NCBI RefSeq assembly: GCF_003863335.1
Contig: NZ_RRAZ01000003.1
Location: 62,001-126,000 of the forward strand
DNA: 64,000 nt
Reading direction: 5' to 3'
Origin: Falsigemmobacter faecalis
GTDB taxonomy: Bacteria; Pseudomonadota; Alphaproteobacteria; Rhodobacterales; Rhodobacteraceae
Positions 9,010-18,691 of the stretch are shown here, one piece after another. The notes below the pieces were generated by a model. It saw only the letters and a program-made list of their open reading frames with translations. It made no database searches and had not been told where the DNA came from. Numbering within the stretch: the first letter of the stretch is position 1; the number at the start of each line of letters is the position of its first letter. The translations under genes and the position numbers were made by a program.

Positions 9010-10026
9010 ATGGCGGGGCAGATCTGTGATGCGGTGATCACCGGACGCAATGAGGGCCAAAACCTGAGGGCCTGCCTGAGCTCTCTTCTCTGCATGTTCC
9101 GGGGGGATCTGTGTCGGCGGTGGCTGCGGCGCCCGATCTCCCGGTGGCTTTTCCCGCGGTCCCTGGCCGGAAGGCGGGCTTTGCATGCCCCACCCGATTG
9201 CCGCCGAAATCATCGCCGCAGGGCGTGCAGGCCTGACCCAAAGCGGTGGTTGATTGAGCCTCAGCCCGCAAACCTGCCCGCCGATACCATCCGCTGCGCC
9301 TGATTTTGGCTTTTTAAAAATACTCCCGGGTGGGGTCCGGGGCGGGCAGGCAGCCCGCCCCGGCGATTCTGTGCAGTTTCCCCGAAGGCGACTGCCGGCT
9401 CGCTCCGCTCCGGCTGCTGCAGGCGGTGGGGTTTTTCTGGCGCGGCCCGATGTGGCGGTTGCCCGCGGGCGACGGCGCGAGAGTGCGCCTGGTGCCTCGG
9501 TCTGTAACCTTTCTGCCGATGCGGGCGGCTGTCGCGGGGATCTGATCGCCGGAGAAAAGCCGGAGCTCTGTCGCCGCTGTGGCAGGCATCTGCAGGAGGC
9601 TGCGATGACGCTGCACGAGGCTGCCATGCGCGGCTGTCGCAATGCTGGCAGCGGATCCGGCGCGGGCCAGGCCTTTGCAGAACATGCATGATCCAGACCT
9701 TTTCAGAGGTACGCTTTTGCAGCGCCTCAACCATCGGACGGCAAAGGTCTTTGGAGAAAGTGCCGGTCAGCTGGCGTTTGACGCCCGAAAGCAGCCCGGC
9801 ACGGCACCCCGCCAGTGTTTGGGGGGGGGCGGCATTGCCGCTGGTCACGGTGATCGGCGGGTTTCGTTGCGCGCAACTTTGGGTTTTGCTGGTCATCTGG
9901 CCGCTGCATTGGTTGCGGCTGAGCCGAAGGCCGGGCGCAAAGCGGGGGGCTTCACTCTGCCCGGCTGCTTTTCCGAGGCGCCGGGCGACCATTGGCAAAG
10001 CCTCCGCCCTGATCGCACAGACATAA
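9010..10026 (+). pseudogene. Eroded family 2 glycosyltransferase (ExoA-like) pseudogene
   Basis: Pieces of one family 2 glycosyltransferase can be followed through this gene-poor stretch in family order, but in shifting frames. The start, with DAVITGRNEGQNLRACLSSL, is at 9010-9093. The segment ARPDVAVARGRRRESAPGAS lies near 9440-9505. DLIAGEKPELCRR is at 9539-9577 and MTLHEAAM at 9605-9628. A hydrophobic C-terminal stretch with VLLVIWPLHWLRLSRR runs near 9880-9930, with a stop at 10024. The first and last pieces are in one frame and the middle pieces in another. Several segments are shortened, and the expected DxD region and the part before DLIAGE are damaged. A structured repeat (9305-9363) sits inside. 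No single reading frame covers it. Confidence 0.72.
9305..9363 (+). repeat. Structured intergenic repeat, copy A
   Basis: This copy begins TTTGGCTTTTTAAAAATACTCC, continues with GGTCCGGGG, and ends in an 11-bp hairpin (CCGGGGCGGGC / GCCCGCCCCGG). The same block order recurs at 47301-47344 and 48430-48480, with different but still complementary hairpin arms. This copy lies inside the glycosyltransferase pseudogene. Confidence 0.72.
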
Positions 10027-10782
10027 TCAGCCGCTCTGCCGCAGCTTCAGGGCATCGCGGATGAGCGCGGGCAGCAGCAGCGCGCAGCGCAGATAGCGCC
10101 CCGCCAGGCGGCGCGGGGAAGACAGCATCCGCCAAAGCCATTCCATCGCGATCTTCTGTACCCAGACCGGCGCGCGCTTCTGATGTCCGCCAAGGAAGTC
10201 GAGGCCTGCGCCCACCGAGGCAAAGCCGGTCTGCGGCGCGATGTTGCGGGCGCGGGCGGCCAGGATTTCCTGGCGCGGTGCGCCAAGTGCCAGAAAGCAC
10301 AGCCCCGCGCCGCTGTCGCGGACCTGCGCCAAAAGCGCATCTGCCGCCGGACTTTTCGGGTCAAATCCCATCGGCGGCGCAATGCTCGCGCTGATCTTCA
10401 GCCCGGGCAATCTGCGGGTCAGGCTCTCGGTGGCATCGGCCAGCGCCTCAGGGGAGGAGCCAAAGAGCGCCACGCTGCGCCCGCAGTCGCGCGCCAGCTG
10501 CGCCAGGGGCACCACCAGTTCGGATCCCGGCACCAGGCTGACCGGGCGGCGGGCAAGCCGCGAGAGCCAGACCACCGGATTGCCATCCGCCACCACCAGG
10601 TCCTGGGCCAGATAGGCGGCCCGGAAATCCGCATCATCGCGCAGCTTGACCAGGTGATCGAGGTTGAGCGTGGCCAGCGCAAAGCCCTGGTGCTCCGTCA
10701 GCCGCAGCCGCAGCTCTGCCATCAACCGCGCCCGATCGGGGATATTAACCCTGAGGCTGCGGTCCCCGATGCGAAATTCCAT
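10027..10782 (-). CDS. WecG/TagA/CpsF family glycosyltransferase
   Basis: This 251-residue GT26-family enzyme transfers a sugar from a nucleotide donor to a lipid-linked acceptor at the cytoplasmic membrane face. Family features are TLNLDHLVKLRDD, the donor-site region DGNPVVWLSRLA, GSSPEAL, LGAPRQEILAA, and the C-terminal membrane-associating stretch GAGLDFLGG..RAPVWVQKIAMEWLWRML. E. coli WecG adds ManNAcA in enterobacterial common antigen and TagA adds ManNAc in teichoic acid; the donor here is unknown. Its stop abuts the end of the pseudogene (10026). It is divergent from the polymerase-like gene, with about 130 bp between them. Confidence 0.88.
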   Translation of the reverse strand: MEFRIGDRSLRVNIPDRARLMAELRLRLTEHQGFALATLNLDHLVKLRDDADFRAAYLAQDLVVADGNPVVWLSRLARRPVSLVPGSELVVPLAQLARDCGRSVALFGSSPEALADATESLTRRLPGLKISASIAPPMGFDPKSPAADALLAQVRDSGAGLCFLALGAPRQEILAARARNIAPQTGFASVGAGLDFLGGHQKRAPVWVQKIAMEWLWRMLSSPRRLAGRYLRCALLLPALIRDALKLRQSG

Positions 10783-10912
10783 AAAACCCTCCAGACAGCG
10801 GCCCTGTCAGGGGAGCCGAAATCGCGTGTTACGGCAAGCCCATGCCGCTTAATTCGTTGTGAGACGCTGTGGCCATGCTACTCTGCCGGTCGCCGCGCTG
10901 CCAGAGACCCGA

Positions 10913-12295
10913 ATGCCCAACCTGCTTGCCTATACCGTTCTGCTGCTCTGGCCGCTGGTCGTCCTGGTGCTTTTCAAAAAGCTGCCACCGGGGCGGGCGC
11001 TGATCTGGTCCGTGCTGTCGGGCTATATGTGGCTGCCACCGGTGGCCAATTTTGACCCGCCGGTTCTGCCGCCCTTTGATAAGAACACGATCACGATTCT
11101 TGCCTGCTGGTGCGCCGCCTGGTCGGTCACCGGCCAGCGGGCCGGGTTCATCCCGAAGGATCCGGCGGGGCGCATCCTTGGACTTGTTTACCTGTTCTGG
11201 CCGGTTGTCACGATCCTGAGCAATGCCGCGCCGGTGCCACTGGGGCGGTTTCCTCCACTGCCGGGGATGACACTGGTGGATCTGCCGTCGCTGATGTTTG
11301 AGCATTTCTTCGGGTTGGTGCTGCTGGGCCTTGCGCGACAGTTCCTGACCCGGCGGGAAGATCTGTATGATCTGCTTTACGCGCTGATGCTGGCGGGGCT
11401 GATCTATTCCGCCCCCATGGTGGTTGAGGTGGTCCTCAGCCCGCAGCTCAACACCTGGATCTTCGGGTTCTTCCAGCATGACTTTGGACAGATGATGCGC
11501 CAGGGCGGCTTTCGCCCGATCGTCTTCATGACCCATGGCCTCTGGGTGGCCCTCTTTGCGGCCTCGTCGCTCTGGGCGGCACTGGCACTGACGCGCCACG
11601 CACCAGAGTCGCAGCGCGCGGTTCTGATGGCCAGCACGCTCTGGTTGATGTTTGTGCTGGTCCTGTGCAAATCGCTGGGGGTGCTGATCTATTCTGCGCT
11701 GCTGATCCCGGCGATCTGGCTGATGCCGCCGCGGCTGCAGCTACGCATTGCGCTGATCCTCGCTCTCCTCGCGCTCTGCTATCCGATCTTTCGTGCCTCG
11801 CCCGGCTTCCCGGAGGCCTGGCTGATTGAGACCGCCGCGCGGATTGAGCCGGCCCGCGCGCAGTCGCTGGAGTTCCGTCTGGTCAATGAGACCATCCTGC
11901 TGGACCGCGCGGGGCAGATGCCCTGGGCAGGCTGGGGCGGATACGGGCGCAATATGACGTACAGCATCTGGGATGGTCGGATCGAATCCGTGACAGACGG
12001 CCGCTGGATCATCATGCTGGGCATGTTTGGCTGGCCCGGGTTCCTGGCCGAATTTGGCCTTCTGTCCCTGCCGATCCTGCGGGCGGGTCTGCGGCGGCAG
12101 TCAGAGGCCTGGCCGGTTTTCTCAGCACTGGCGCTGATGCTCGCAGCGAATATATTTGATCTGCTGCCCAATGCCACGCTGACGACGATTACCTGGCTGA
12201 TCGCCGGAGCACTTTGGGCGGGGGTGCCCCCTGCGGAGGAGGAGAGTCAGAAAATTCGGGATCCCTTTCAGCGCGAAAAGCGTACACTTATCTGA
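10913..12295 (+). CDS. O-antigen polymerase/ligase-like polytopic membrane protein
   Basis: This 460-residue inner-membrane protein has about eleven hydrophobic segments and one larger loop near residues 290-360, as in Wzy/WaaL-like proteins. That loop holds the dipeptide-rich region EFRLVNETILLDRAGQMPWAGWGGYGRN, quoted here only as a landmark in parts: VNETILL and GWGGYG. Such proteins join repeat units or attach glycan to an acceptor. The ATG at 10913 is preferred because the membrane segment follows at once; a GTG at 10859 is in frame but adds a soluble stretch. It leads, after 96 bp, into the PKS operon and may be cotranscribed with it. Confidence 0.7.
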   Translation: MPNLLAYTVLLLWPLVVLVLFKKLPPGRALIWSVLSGYMWLPPVANFDPPVLPPFDKNTITILACWCAAWSVTGQRAGFIPKDPAGRILGLVYLFWPVVTILSNAAPVPLGRFPPLPGMTLVDLPSLMFEHFFGLVLLGLARQFLTRREDLYDLLYALMLAGLIYSAPMVVEVVLSPQLNTWIFGFFQHDFGQMMRQGGFRPIVFMTHGLWVALFAASSLWAALALTRHAPESQRAVLMASTLWLMFVLVLCKSLGVLIYSALLIPAIWLMPPRLQLRIALILALLALCYPIFRASPGFPEAWLIETAARIEPARAQSLEFRLVNETILLDRAGQMPWAGWGGYGRNMTYSIWDGRIESVTDGRWIIMLGMFGWPGFLAEFGLLSLPILRAGLRRQSEAWPVFSALALMLAANIFDLLPNATLTTITWLIAGALWAGVPPAEEESQKIRDPFQREKRTLI

Positions 12296-12391
12296 TGACC
12301 TGCATATAGGCCGGGGCGGCTCTCATTATTATTGCAGCATAAATTCCTTTCGCCGTGTCCTGGCCCGGGATGATTTTGAAAGATTACAGCA

Positions 12392-15300
12392 GTGGATTTG
12401 AACGAGCATCCGGACGGTGACATTGCCATTATCGGCATGGCGGCGCATCTGCCGGGGGCAAAAGATGTCGCCGGTTACTGGCAAAACCTCTGTGCGGGTC
12501 TCGAATCGATCCGCCGCCTCAGCCCGGAAGATCTGGCGCAGGCCGGGGAAGATCCCGCCCGTATGCGGCGCAGCAATTATGTGCCTGCCGCCGTGGTGCT
12601 CGACGGATTTGAAGAGTTTGATGCTGAGTTCTTCGGGCTTTCCCCGAAAGAGGCCGCCATCATGGACCCCCAGCACCGCCAGTTCCTGGAGGTGTCCTGG
12701 GAGGCGCTGGAAGACGCAGGCCACCCGCCAGGCAGTTTTGCCGGACCCACGGGGGTCTTTGCGGGCTGCGGGATGGGGAGCTATTTTTACTTCAACATCT
12801 GCTCCAACCCGGATCTGGTGCAGAACACCGGCATGTTTCTGCTGCGCCATACCGGCAATGACAAAGACTTCCTGCCCACCCGCGTCAGCCATATCTTCGA
12901 TCTGAAGGGCCCCTCGATCACGGTGCAGACCGCCTGTTCCACCTCGCTGGTGGCGGTGCATCTGGCGGTGCAAAGCCTTCTGAGCGGCGAAAGCGATATG
13001 GCGCTGGCCGGGGGCGTCACGATTGAGCTGCCCCATGGCCGCGGCTATCTTTATCAGGACGGTGAGATCCTGTCGCCGGACGGGCATTGCCATGCCTTTG
13101 ATCACCGCGCGCAGGGCACGATCTTTGGCTCGGGCGCGGGCTGTGTGGTGCTGCGCCGCCTGAAAGACGCCCTTGCGGACGGCGATCAGATCCATGCCGT
13201 GATCCGCGGCACCGCGGTGAACAACGATGGTGCGGCCAAGGCGGGCTATCTGGCCCCTTCGGTCGATGGTCAGGCGGCGGCGATCCGCGAGGCGCATCAG
13301 ATGGCCGGGGTCGCGCCTGAGACCATCGGCTATGTCGAATGCCATGGCACCGGCACCTGGCTTGGGGATCCCATCGAAGTCGCCGCCCTGACAGAGGCGT
13401 TTCGCACAGGGACCGACCGCGGGAATTTCGCAAAAATCGGCTCGGTCAAAACCAATATCGGCCATCTTGATACCGCCGCCGGTGTCGCGAGCCTGATCAA
13501 GGCCAGCCTTGCCGTGCGCGAGGGGCAGATCCCGCCCAGCCTCGGCTATGAGGCGCCGAACCCCGCGATTGCCTTTGAGGGCTCGCCTTTCTCCGTCAAC
13601 GACAGGCTGTCTGAATTTCCGCGCCTTGGTGCGCCGCGTCGCGCAGGGGTGAACTCGCTGGGCGTGGGCGGCACCAATGCCCATGTCATCGTCGAAGAGC
13701 CGCCCGCACGGCCCGCGCCGGAGGAATCTGACTGGCCGTTCCAGCTGCTCACCCTCTCGGCGCGCTCGAAAAAGGCGCTGGATGCGGCCTCCCTGGGTCT
13801 GGCGACCCATCTTCGCGCGCAGCCTGATCTGAACCTTGCCGATGTGGCCTTCACCCTGAAAGAGGGCCGCCGCCCCTTTGAGCATAACCGCGTTCTGGTG
13901 GCCGAAAGCCCGCTCCAGGCGGCGGAGATGCTGGAGACAGGCGATCGGTACCGCGTCTTTACCCAAAGCCGCGCCGGGACCCCGCCTGAGGTGGTCTTCA
14001 TGTTCCCCGGCGGCGGCGCGCAATATATCCATATGGCCCACGACCTCTATGAGACCGAGCCGGTGTTTCGGGAGTGGATGGACCGGGGCTTTGCCGTTCT
14101 GGGCTCCGGGGCCGGGGATGAACTCCGCCGCCTCTGGCTGCCCGCGCCCGGGGAGGAAGCGGCGGCGGCCGCTGATCTGACCCGCCGCCCGTCGCGTCAG
14201 TTGCCGCTGATCATGATGGTGGAATATGCCCTCGCGCAGCTCTGGATGAGCTGGGGGGTGGAGCCCGATTATCTGATCGGCCATTCCATGGGCGAGAACA
14301 CCGCCGCGGCCCTGGCGGGGGTGATGTCCTTTGAGGATTGCCTGCGTCTTGTGCGCCTGCGCGGCGAATTGTTCGACAGCATCCCGAAAGGCGGCATGCT
14401 CTCGGTGCCGCTGCCTGAGGCGGAGCTGCGCCGTGAGCTGGGCGACAGCCTGGACCTGGCCTCGGTCAATGCGCCGGGTCTGTGCGTGGTCTCAGGCCCC
14501 GATGCCGGGCTTGAGACCCTGGCGCAGCGCCTGGCCGGGCGTGGGATCGACACCATTCGGGTGCCGATCGACATCGCCGCCCATTCGAGAATGCTTGAGC
14601 CGATCCTGAAACCCTTTGGGGATTTTCTGCGCAGCATAAATCTTGCTGCGCCGCAGAAAATCATCATCTCCAACCGCAGCGGCAAGCCCCTGACGGCGGC
14701 TGAGGCGATGGATCCGGACTATTGGGTCATGCATCTGCGCGGGACGGTGCAATTCGCGGCCGGGATCTCCTGGCTCTCCGCTGAGCCGCGGATTTTCCTC
14801 GAGGCGGGTCCTGGTAAGGCCCTGTCTTCATTGGCACAAGCCAATGGCCTGGCGGCGGAGCGGGTGGTGTCTTCACTGCGCCATCCGGACCAGATCCTGG
14901 GCGATGATCTGCATTTCGTGACCATGTTCGGCCGTCTCTGGGGGCTTGGACTGCCGCTTGACTGGGCGCCGCTCTGGGGCGGCATGGCGCGGCGGCGGCT
15001 CTCTCTGCCGACCTATCCCTTCCAGCGCAGCCGCTATTTCATTGAGCCCGGACAGGCGCATGCTGCGCAGCATTCCGCGCCAATGCTGCAGCGCAGCGAT
15101 GATCTGTCGACCTGGGGCTGGCAGGGGCAATGGCGTCCGCGCGAAACCGGCGGCGCCATCGCGGCCGAGCTTGCGGCTATGCCTGCCGAAGACTGGCTGA
15201 TCTTTGCGGATGCGGGCGGCGTGATGGCGGCGCTTGCTGATCGGCTGCGCGGGGCGGGGCAGCGGGTGGTGACGGTTGCGGCAGGCGACCGCTCCGGTGG

Positions 15301-18300
15301 CTTTGGTACGGATCGGATCACCCTCGCGGCCGAGCTGGGGCGTGAGGGCTATGACCTTCTGATCCGCGATCTCTCTGAGCGCGGGCAGATGCCGCGCCGC
15401 ATTCTGCATGGCTGGCTGCTGGACGGCGGCGCGGGCCCGCGGCCCGGATCAGATCTCTTTCAGCAGCATATGGAGCAGGGCTTCTGGTCGCTGTTCTGGC
15501 TGTCGCAAAGCCTGATTGAGACCGGGATTTCGGCCCCTGTGCAACTCACTGCCCTGACTACGGGGGCGGTCTCTGTTTCCGGCGAAGCTTTAGCTTTTCC
15601 GCAAAAATCGACGATTGACGGGGTGCTGAAGGTTCTGCCGAGAGAGCTGCCGGGGATGAGCTGCGCGCAGCTTGATCTGGCCCTGCCCCTTGAAAATGCA
15701 GATCTTCTGCTGGAAGAGGCTCTGGCCGCGCCGCTGTCCGGGCAGGCGGCTCTGCGGGGCGGGCGGCGTTTTGCGGCGCAGCTGCGCCCGATGCCGCTGC
15801 CTGCGCCGGTGGATGTAAAGCCCGGCGCGGTGGTGCTGATCACGGGCGGTTTTGGCGGGATCGCGCAGAGCCTGGCGGCGGATCTGGCGACCCGCTCGAA
15901 GGCCAGGATCGGTCTTTTGTCGCGCCGCCCGCTGCCGCCGGAAGCGGAGTGGGACGCCGTTTTATCGCGCAGTCCGGCAGGCCCGGAGGCCGCGCGTATC
16001 CGGCAGATCCGCGCTTTGCAGACGGCAGGGGCGCAGGTCCTGGCGCTGACAGGCGAGGTGAGCAACCTTCAGGATATGCAGGCCGCAAAGGCCGCGCTGC
16101 AGGCGGAGTTTGGTCCGGTCGATCTGGTGATCCATGCCGCAGGCACGGTGGATGACGGCCCGCTTTTGTCGCGCAGCGAGGCGGCGATTGATCAGGTCTT
16201 TGCGCCGAAGATCCAGGGCACCCGCGTGCTGGATGCGGTCTTCCCGGCGGATGCGCCCTGCACCATCGTCGTCTTTGCCTCGACCTCGACGGTGATCGGG
16301 GCGGCGGGGCAGGTGGATTATGTGGCGGCCAATGCCTTCCTGAACGCCTGGGCGCAGGCCCGGACCGGGGGGGCACGCCGCGTTGTGGCGCTGAACTGGG
16401 GGATCTGGGCGGATATCGGGATGGCGGCTGCAGCTGCCGGAGAAACCGCGTCAGATCAGCCGCTTGAGGGTGCGCCCCTGCTGTCGTCTCTGCGGCGTGA
16501 GGCGGATGGCCGGCTGATTTTCAGCGGGCATTGGACGATCCGGGACTGGTGGCTCGATGGCCACCGCACCCGCGCGGGTGAGGCGCTTTTGCCGGGCACC
16601 GGGTCTTTTGATCTGCTGGCCTCGGCGCTGGCGGCCAGCGGTCATGCGGGGGGCTTTACCCTGCGCGACATCAGCTTCCTCAGCCCGCTTGCGGTGACCG
16701 ACAGCCGCGATATCCGTCTGGTTCTGCGCCCCGCAGCGGGGGGCTGGCGGTTCACGCTGCAGTCCAGGGTTCAGGCGGGCGGCACCGCGGGCTGGCAAAG
16801 CCACAGCGAGGGAGAGGTTGATCTTTCTGCGCCTGCAAAGGGCATTGTCGATCTGGCTTCGCTGCGCCTTCGCTGCGGTGCAGCAATTGCCGGTGAGGGG
16901 CTGCGCAGTCCGCAGGAGGCGCATCTCTCCTTTGGCCCGCGCTGGCGTGTGCTGCGCTCTCAGGCCATGGCCGGGGGAGAGGGTCTGGCGGAACTTCAGC
17001 TGCCCGAGGCTTTTGCGGGCGATCTGACGGCGGGGCACCGCGCGCATCCGGCGCTGCTGGATCTCGCCACCGGCTGGGCGATGGCGCTGATCCCGGGGTA
17101 TCGCCCCGATCACCTCTGGGTGCCGGTGAGCTATCATGAGGTGAGTTTCCTCGCGCCGCTTCCGGCGCGGATCTTCAGCCATGTGCGGCTCTCTGAGACC
17201 GGCCATGCCGAAAGCGGCTCGGTGCGGTTTGATGTGACGCTGACCGACCCGGAGGGGCGGGTGCTGTGTGAGGTGACGGGCTTTGAGATCCGCCGCCTCG
17301 ATCACGGCCTCAGCTTCCCGGCCCCCGATCCGCGCAGCCTCGAGCCGCTGGCAGAGAGCATCCATCACTCCCCCGGCCAGGAGCGGCTGCGAGAGGCGCT
17401 GGCGCTTGGCATCCGCGCCGCCGAGGGGGGAGAGGCCTTCCGCCGCGCCCTCGCTGCCGGTCAAAGCCCGGTCTATGTCACGCCGGTGCCGCTGCCCGAT
17501 CTGATCCGCGCGGCGGATGCCGAGGCCACTCCGGCCCCGGTGTCAGAGACCGGCTTTGCGCGGCCTGAGCTGGACAGCGATTTCATCGCCCCGCGCAGCG
17601 CCGTTGAAAAGCAGCTGGCCGCGCTCTGGAGTGAGCTGCTGGGGGTGGCTGAAGTCGGGGTTGAAGACAGCTTCTTCGATCTGGGCGGGCATTCGCTGAT
17701 CGCCGTGCGGCTCTTTGCGCAGATCCGCAGGCTCTGGTCGGTGGATCTGCCGATGTCGGTTCTCTTTGAAGCGCCGACCATCGCCGCCTGTGCCGCGCTG
17801 ATTGAGGCGCGCATCGGCCCGCAGGACGGGGGCGACGCCGCCGTCCCCGCAGCCGCCGCGCCCGTGGTGCGCCGCACCCATCTGGTGGCCATGCATCCGG
17901 CCACTGCGCCCATGGATCAGGCGCCGCTCTTTGTGGTGGCGGGGATGTTCGGCAATGTGCTGAACCTGCGCCATATGGCGCAGCTGATTGGTAAGGACCG
18001 CCCCTTCTACGGGCTGCAGGCCCGGGGTCTCTTTGGCGATGCACAGCCGCATGACGATTTCGTTGAGGCCGCAACGGATTACCTCGCTGAGATGCGTGAG
18101 GTGCATCCCGGTGGCCCCTGGCTTTTGGGGGGCTTTTCCGGGGGTGGTCTGATCGCCTGGGAAATGGCGCGCCAGCTTGAGGCGGCGGGAGAGGTCGTGG
18201 CGGGGGTCGTGCTTCTGGATACACCCCAGCCGCTGGCGCCAAGAATGACGAAGTCGGATGCGGTGCGGGTGCGTCTGCAGGGGCTTTTGCGCGGCGGTGC

Positions 18301-18691
18301 TGGTTACTGGCGCGCCTGGCAGGAAGAAAAGCGGGCCTATGCCCGGGAACTTGCGCTGGCTGAGCGCGGAGAGGCCGAGGGCCAGCACCAGAACCGCGCC
18401 ATTGAGGCTGCCTTCCGCGCCGCTCTGCCGGGTTACAGCGTCGAGCGCCGGGAGGGGCCGGTGATGCTCTATCGTCCCGCGCCCGATCCGCGCTGGCAGG
18501 TCGGCGGGCGGATGATCGCTGCGAACCGCGATTATATCTATCCCGACAACCTCTGGACCCCCTATGCGCCGGGGCTGGAGATTATTGAGGTGCCGGGCGA
18601 TCACGACAGCATGGTGCTGGAGCCCAATGTCCGTGTACTCACCGCAGATCTGCGCCGCCGCCTGCGCGCAGTAAGCGGGGCCGGGGCATGA
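12392..18691 (+). CDS. Type I modular polyketide synthase, KS-AT-KR-DH-ACP-TE
   Basis: This 2099-residue single-module PKS starts with GTG. The ketosynthase (about 8-440) has Cys182 in TACSTS and the two histidines in ECHGTGT and KTNIGH. The acyltransferase (about 530-840) has Ser632 in GHSMGE, and its later motif reads IAAHS, neither HAFH nor YASH, so the extender unit is unclear. The ketoreductase (about 900-1350) has TGGFGGIA near 1151 and Ser/Tyr/Asn in FASTSTV..VDYVAANAF. The dehydratase-like domain (about 1360-1640) has His1391 and Asp in HPALLDLATG. An ACP follows with Ser1768 in GGHSL, then a thioesterase with Ser1916 in GFSGGG. There is no loading module and no enoylreductase. The start has only a weak ribosome-binding site. 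The stop overlaps the next gene by 4 bp. Confidence 0.93.
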   Translation: MDLNEHPDGDIAIIGMAAHLPGAKDVAGYWQNLCAGLESIRRLSPEDLAQAGEDPARMRRSNYVPAAVVLDGFEEFDAEFFGLSPKEAAIMDPQHRQFLEVSWEALEDAGHPPGSFAGPTGVFAGCGMGSYFYFNICSNPDLVQNTGMFLLRHTGNDKDFLPTRVSHIFDLKGPSITVQTACSTSLVAVHLAVQSLLSGESDMALAGGVTIELPHGRGYLYQDGEILSPDGHCHAFDHRAQGTIFGSGAGCVVLRRLKDALADGDQIHAVIRGTAVNNDGAAKAGYLAPSVDGQAAAIREAHQMAGVAPETIGYVECHGTGTWLGDPIEVAALTEAFRTGTDRGNFAKIGSVKTNIGHLDTAAGVASLIKASLAVREGQIPPSLGYEAPNPAIAFEGSPFSVNDRLSEFPRLGAPRRAGVNSLGVGGTNAHVIVEEPPARPAPEESDWPFQLLTLSARSKKALDAASLGLATHLRAQPDLNLADVAFTLKEGRRPFEHNRVLVAESPLQAAEMLETGDRYRVFTQSRAGTPPEVVFMFPGGGAQYIHMAHDLYETEPVFREWMDRGFAVLGSGAGDELRRLWLPAPGEEAAAAADLTRRPSRQLPLIMMVEYALAQLWMSWGVEPDYLIGHSMGENTAAALAGVMSFEDCLRLVRLRGELFDSIPKGGMLSVPLPEAELRRELGDSLDLASVNAPGLCVVSGPDAGLETLAQRLAGRGIDTIRVPIDIAAHSRMLEPILKPFGDFLRSINLAAPQKIIISNRSGKPLTAAEAMDPDYWVMHLRGTVQFAAGISWLSAEPRIFLEAGPGKALSSLAQANGLAAERVVSSLRHPDQILGDDLHFVTMFGRLWGLGLPLDWAPLWGGMARRRLSLPTYPFQRSRYFIEPGQAHAAQHSAPMLQRSDDLSTWGWQGQWRPRETGGAIAAELAAMPAEDWLIFADAGGVMAALADRLRGAGQRVVTVAAGDRSGGFGTDRITLAAELGREGYDLLIRDLSERGQMPRRILHGWLLDGGAGPRPGSDLFQQHMEQGFWSLFWLSQSLIETGISAPVQLTALTTGAVSVSGEALAFPQKSTIDGVLKVLPRELPGMSCAQLDLALPLENADLLLEEALAAPLSGQAALRGGRRFAAQLRPMPLPAPVDVKPGAVVLITGGFGGIAQSLAADLATRSKARIGLLSRRPLPPEAEWDAVLSRSPAGPEAARIRQIRALQTAGAQVLALTGEVSNLQDMQAAKAALQAEFGPVDLVIHAAGTVDDGPLLSRSEAAIDQVFAPKIQGTRVLDAVFPADAPCTIVVFASTSTVIGAAGQVDYVAANAFLNAWAQARTGGARRVVALNWGIWADIGMAAAAAGETASDQPLEGAPLLSSLRREADGRLIFSGHWTIRDWWLDGHRTRAGEALLPGTGSFDLLASALAASGHAGGFTLRDISFLSPLAVTDSRDIRLVLRPAAGGWRFTLQSRVQAGGTAGWQSHSEGEVDLSAPAKGIVDLASLRLRCGAAIAGEGLRSPQEAHLSFGPRWRVLRSQAMAGGEGLAELQLPEAFAGDLTAGHRAHPALLDLATGWAMALIPGYRPDHLWVPVSYHEVSFLAPLPARIFSHVRLSETGHAESGSVRFDVTLTDPEGRVLCEVTGFEIRRLDHGLSFPAPDPRSLEPLAESIHHSPGQERLREALALGIRAAEGGEAFRRALAAGQSPVYVTPVPLPDLIRAADAEATPAPVSETGFARPELDSDFIAPRSAVEKQLAALWSELLGVAEVGVEDSFFDLGGHSLIAVRLFAQIRRLWSVDLPMSVLFEAPTIAACAALIEARIGPQDGGDAAVPAAAAPVVRRTHLVAMHPATAPMDQAPLFVVAGMFGNVLNLRHMAQLIGKDRPFYGLQARGLFGDAQPHDDFVEAATDYLAEMREVHPGGPWLLGGFSGGGLIAWEMARQLEAAGEVVAGVVLLDTPQPLAPRMTKSDAVRVRLQGLLRGGAGYWRAWQEEKRAYARELALAERGEAEGQHQNRAIEAAFRAALPGYSVERREGPVMLYRPAPDPRWQVGGRMIAANRDYIYPDNLWTPYAPGLEIIEVPGDHDSMVLEPNVRVLTADLRRRLRAVSGAGA

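Noticed and set aside
8938-9642. 234-residue minus-strand frame near the pseudogene
   Set aside because: Pro/Arg/Ala-rich without motifs; the plus strand carries recognisable glycosyltransferase fragments.
12329-14284. 651-residue antisense frame opposite the PKS
   Set aside because: It is rich in Arg, His, Gly and Gln with no domain, and lies wholly opposite the well-supported ketosynthase and acyltransferase domains; typical GC-rich shadow.
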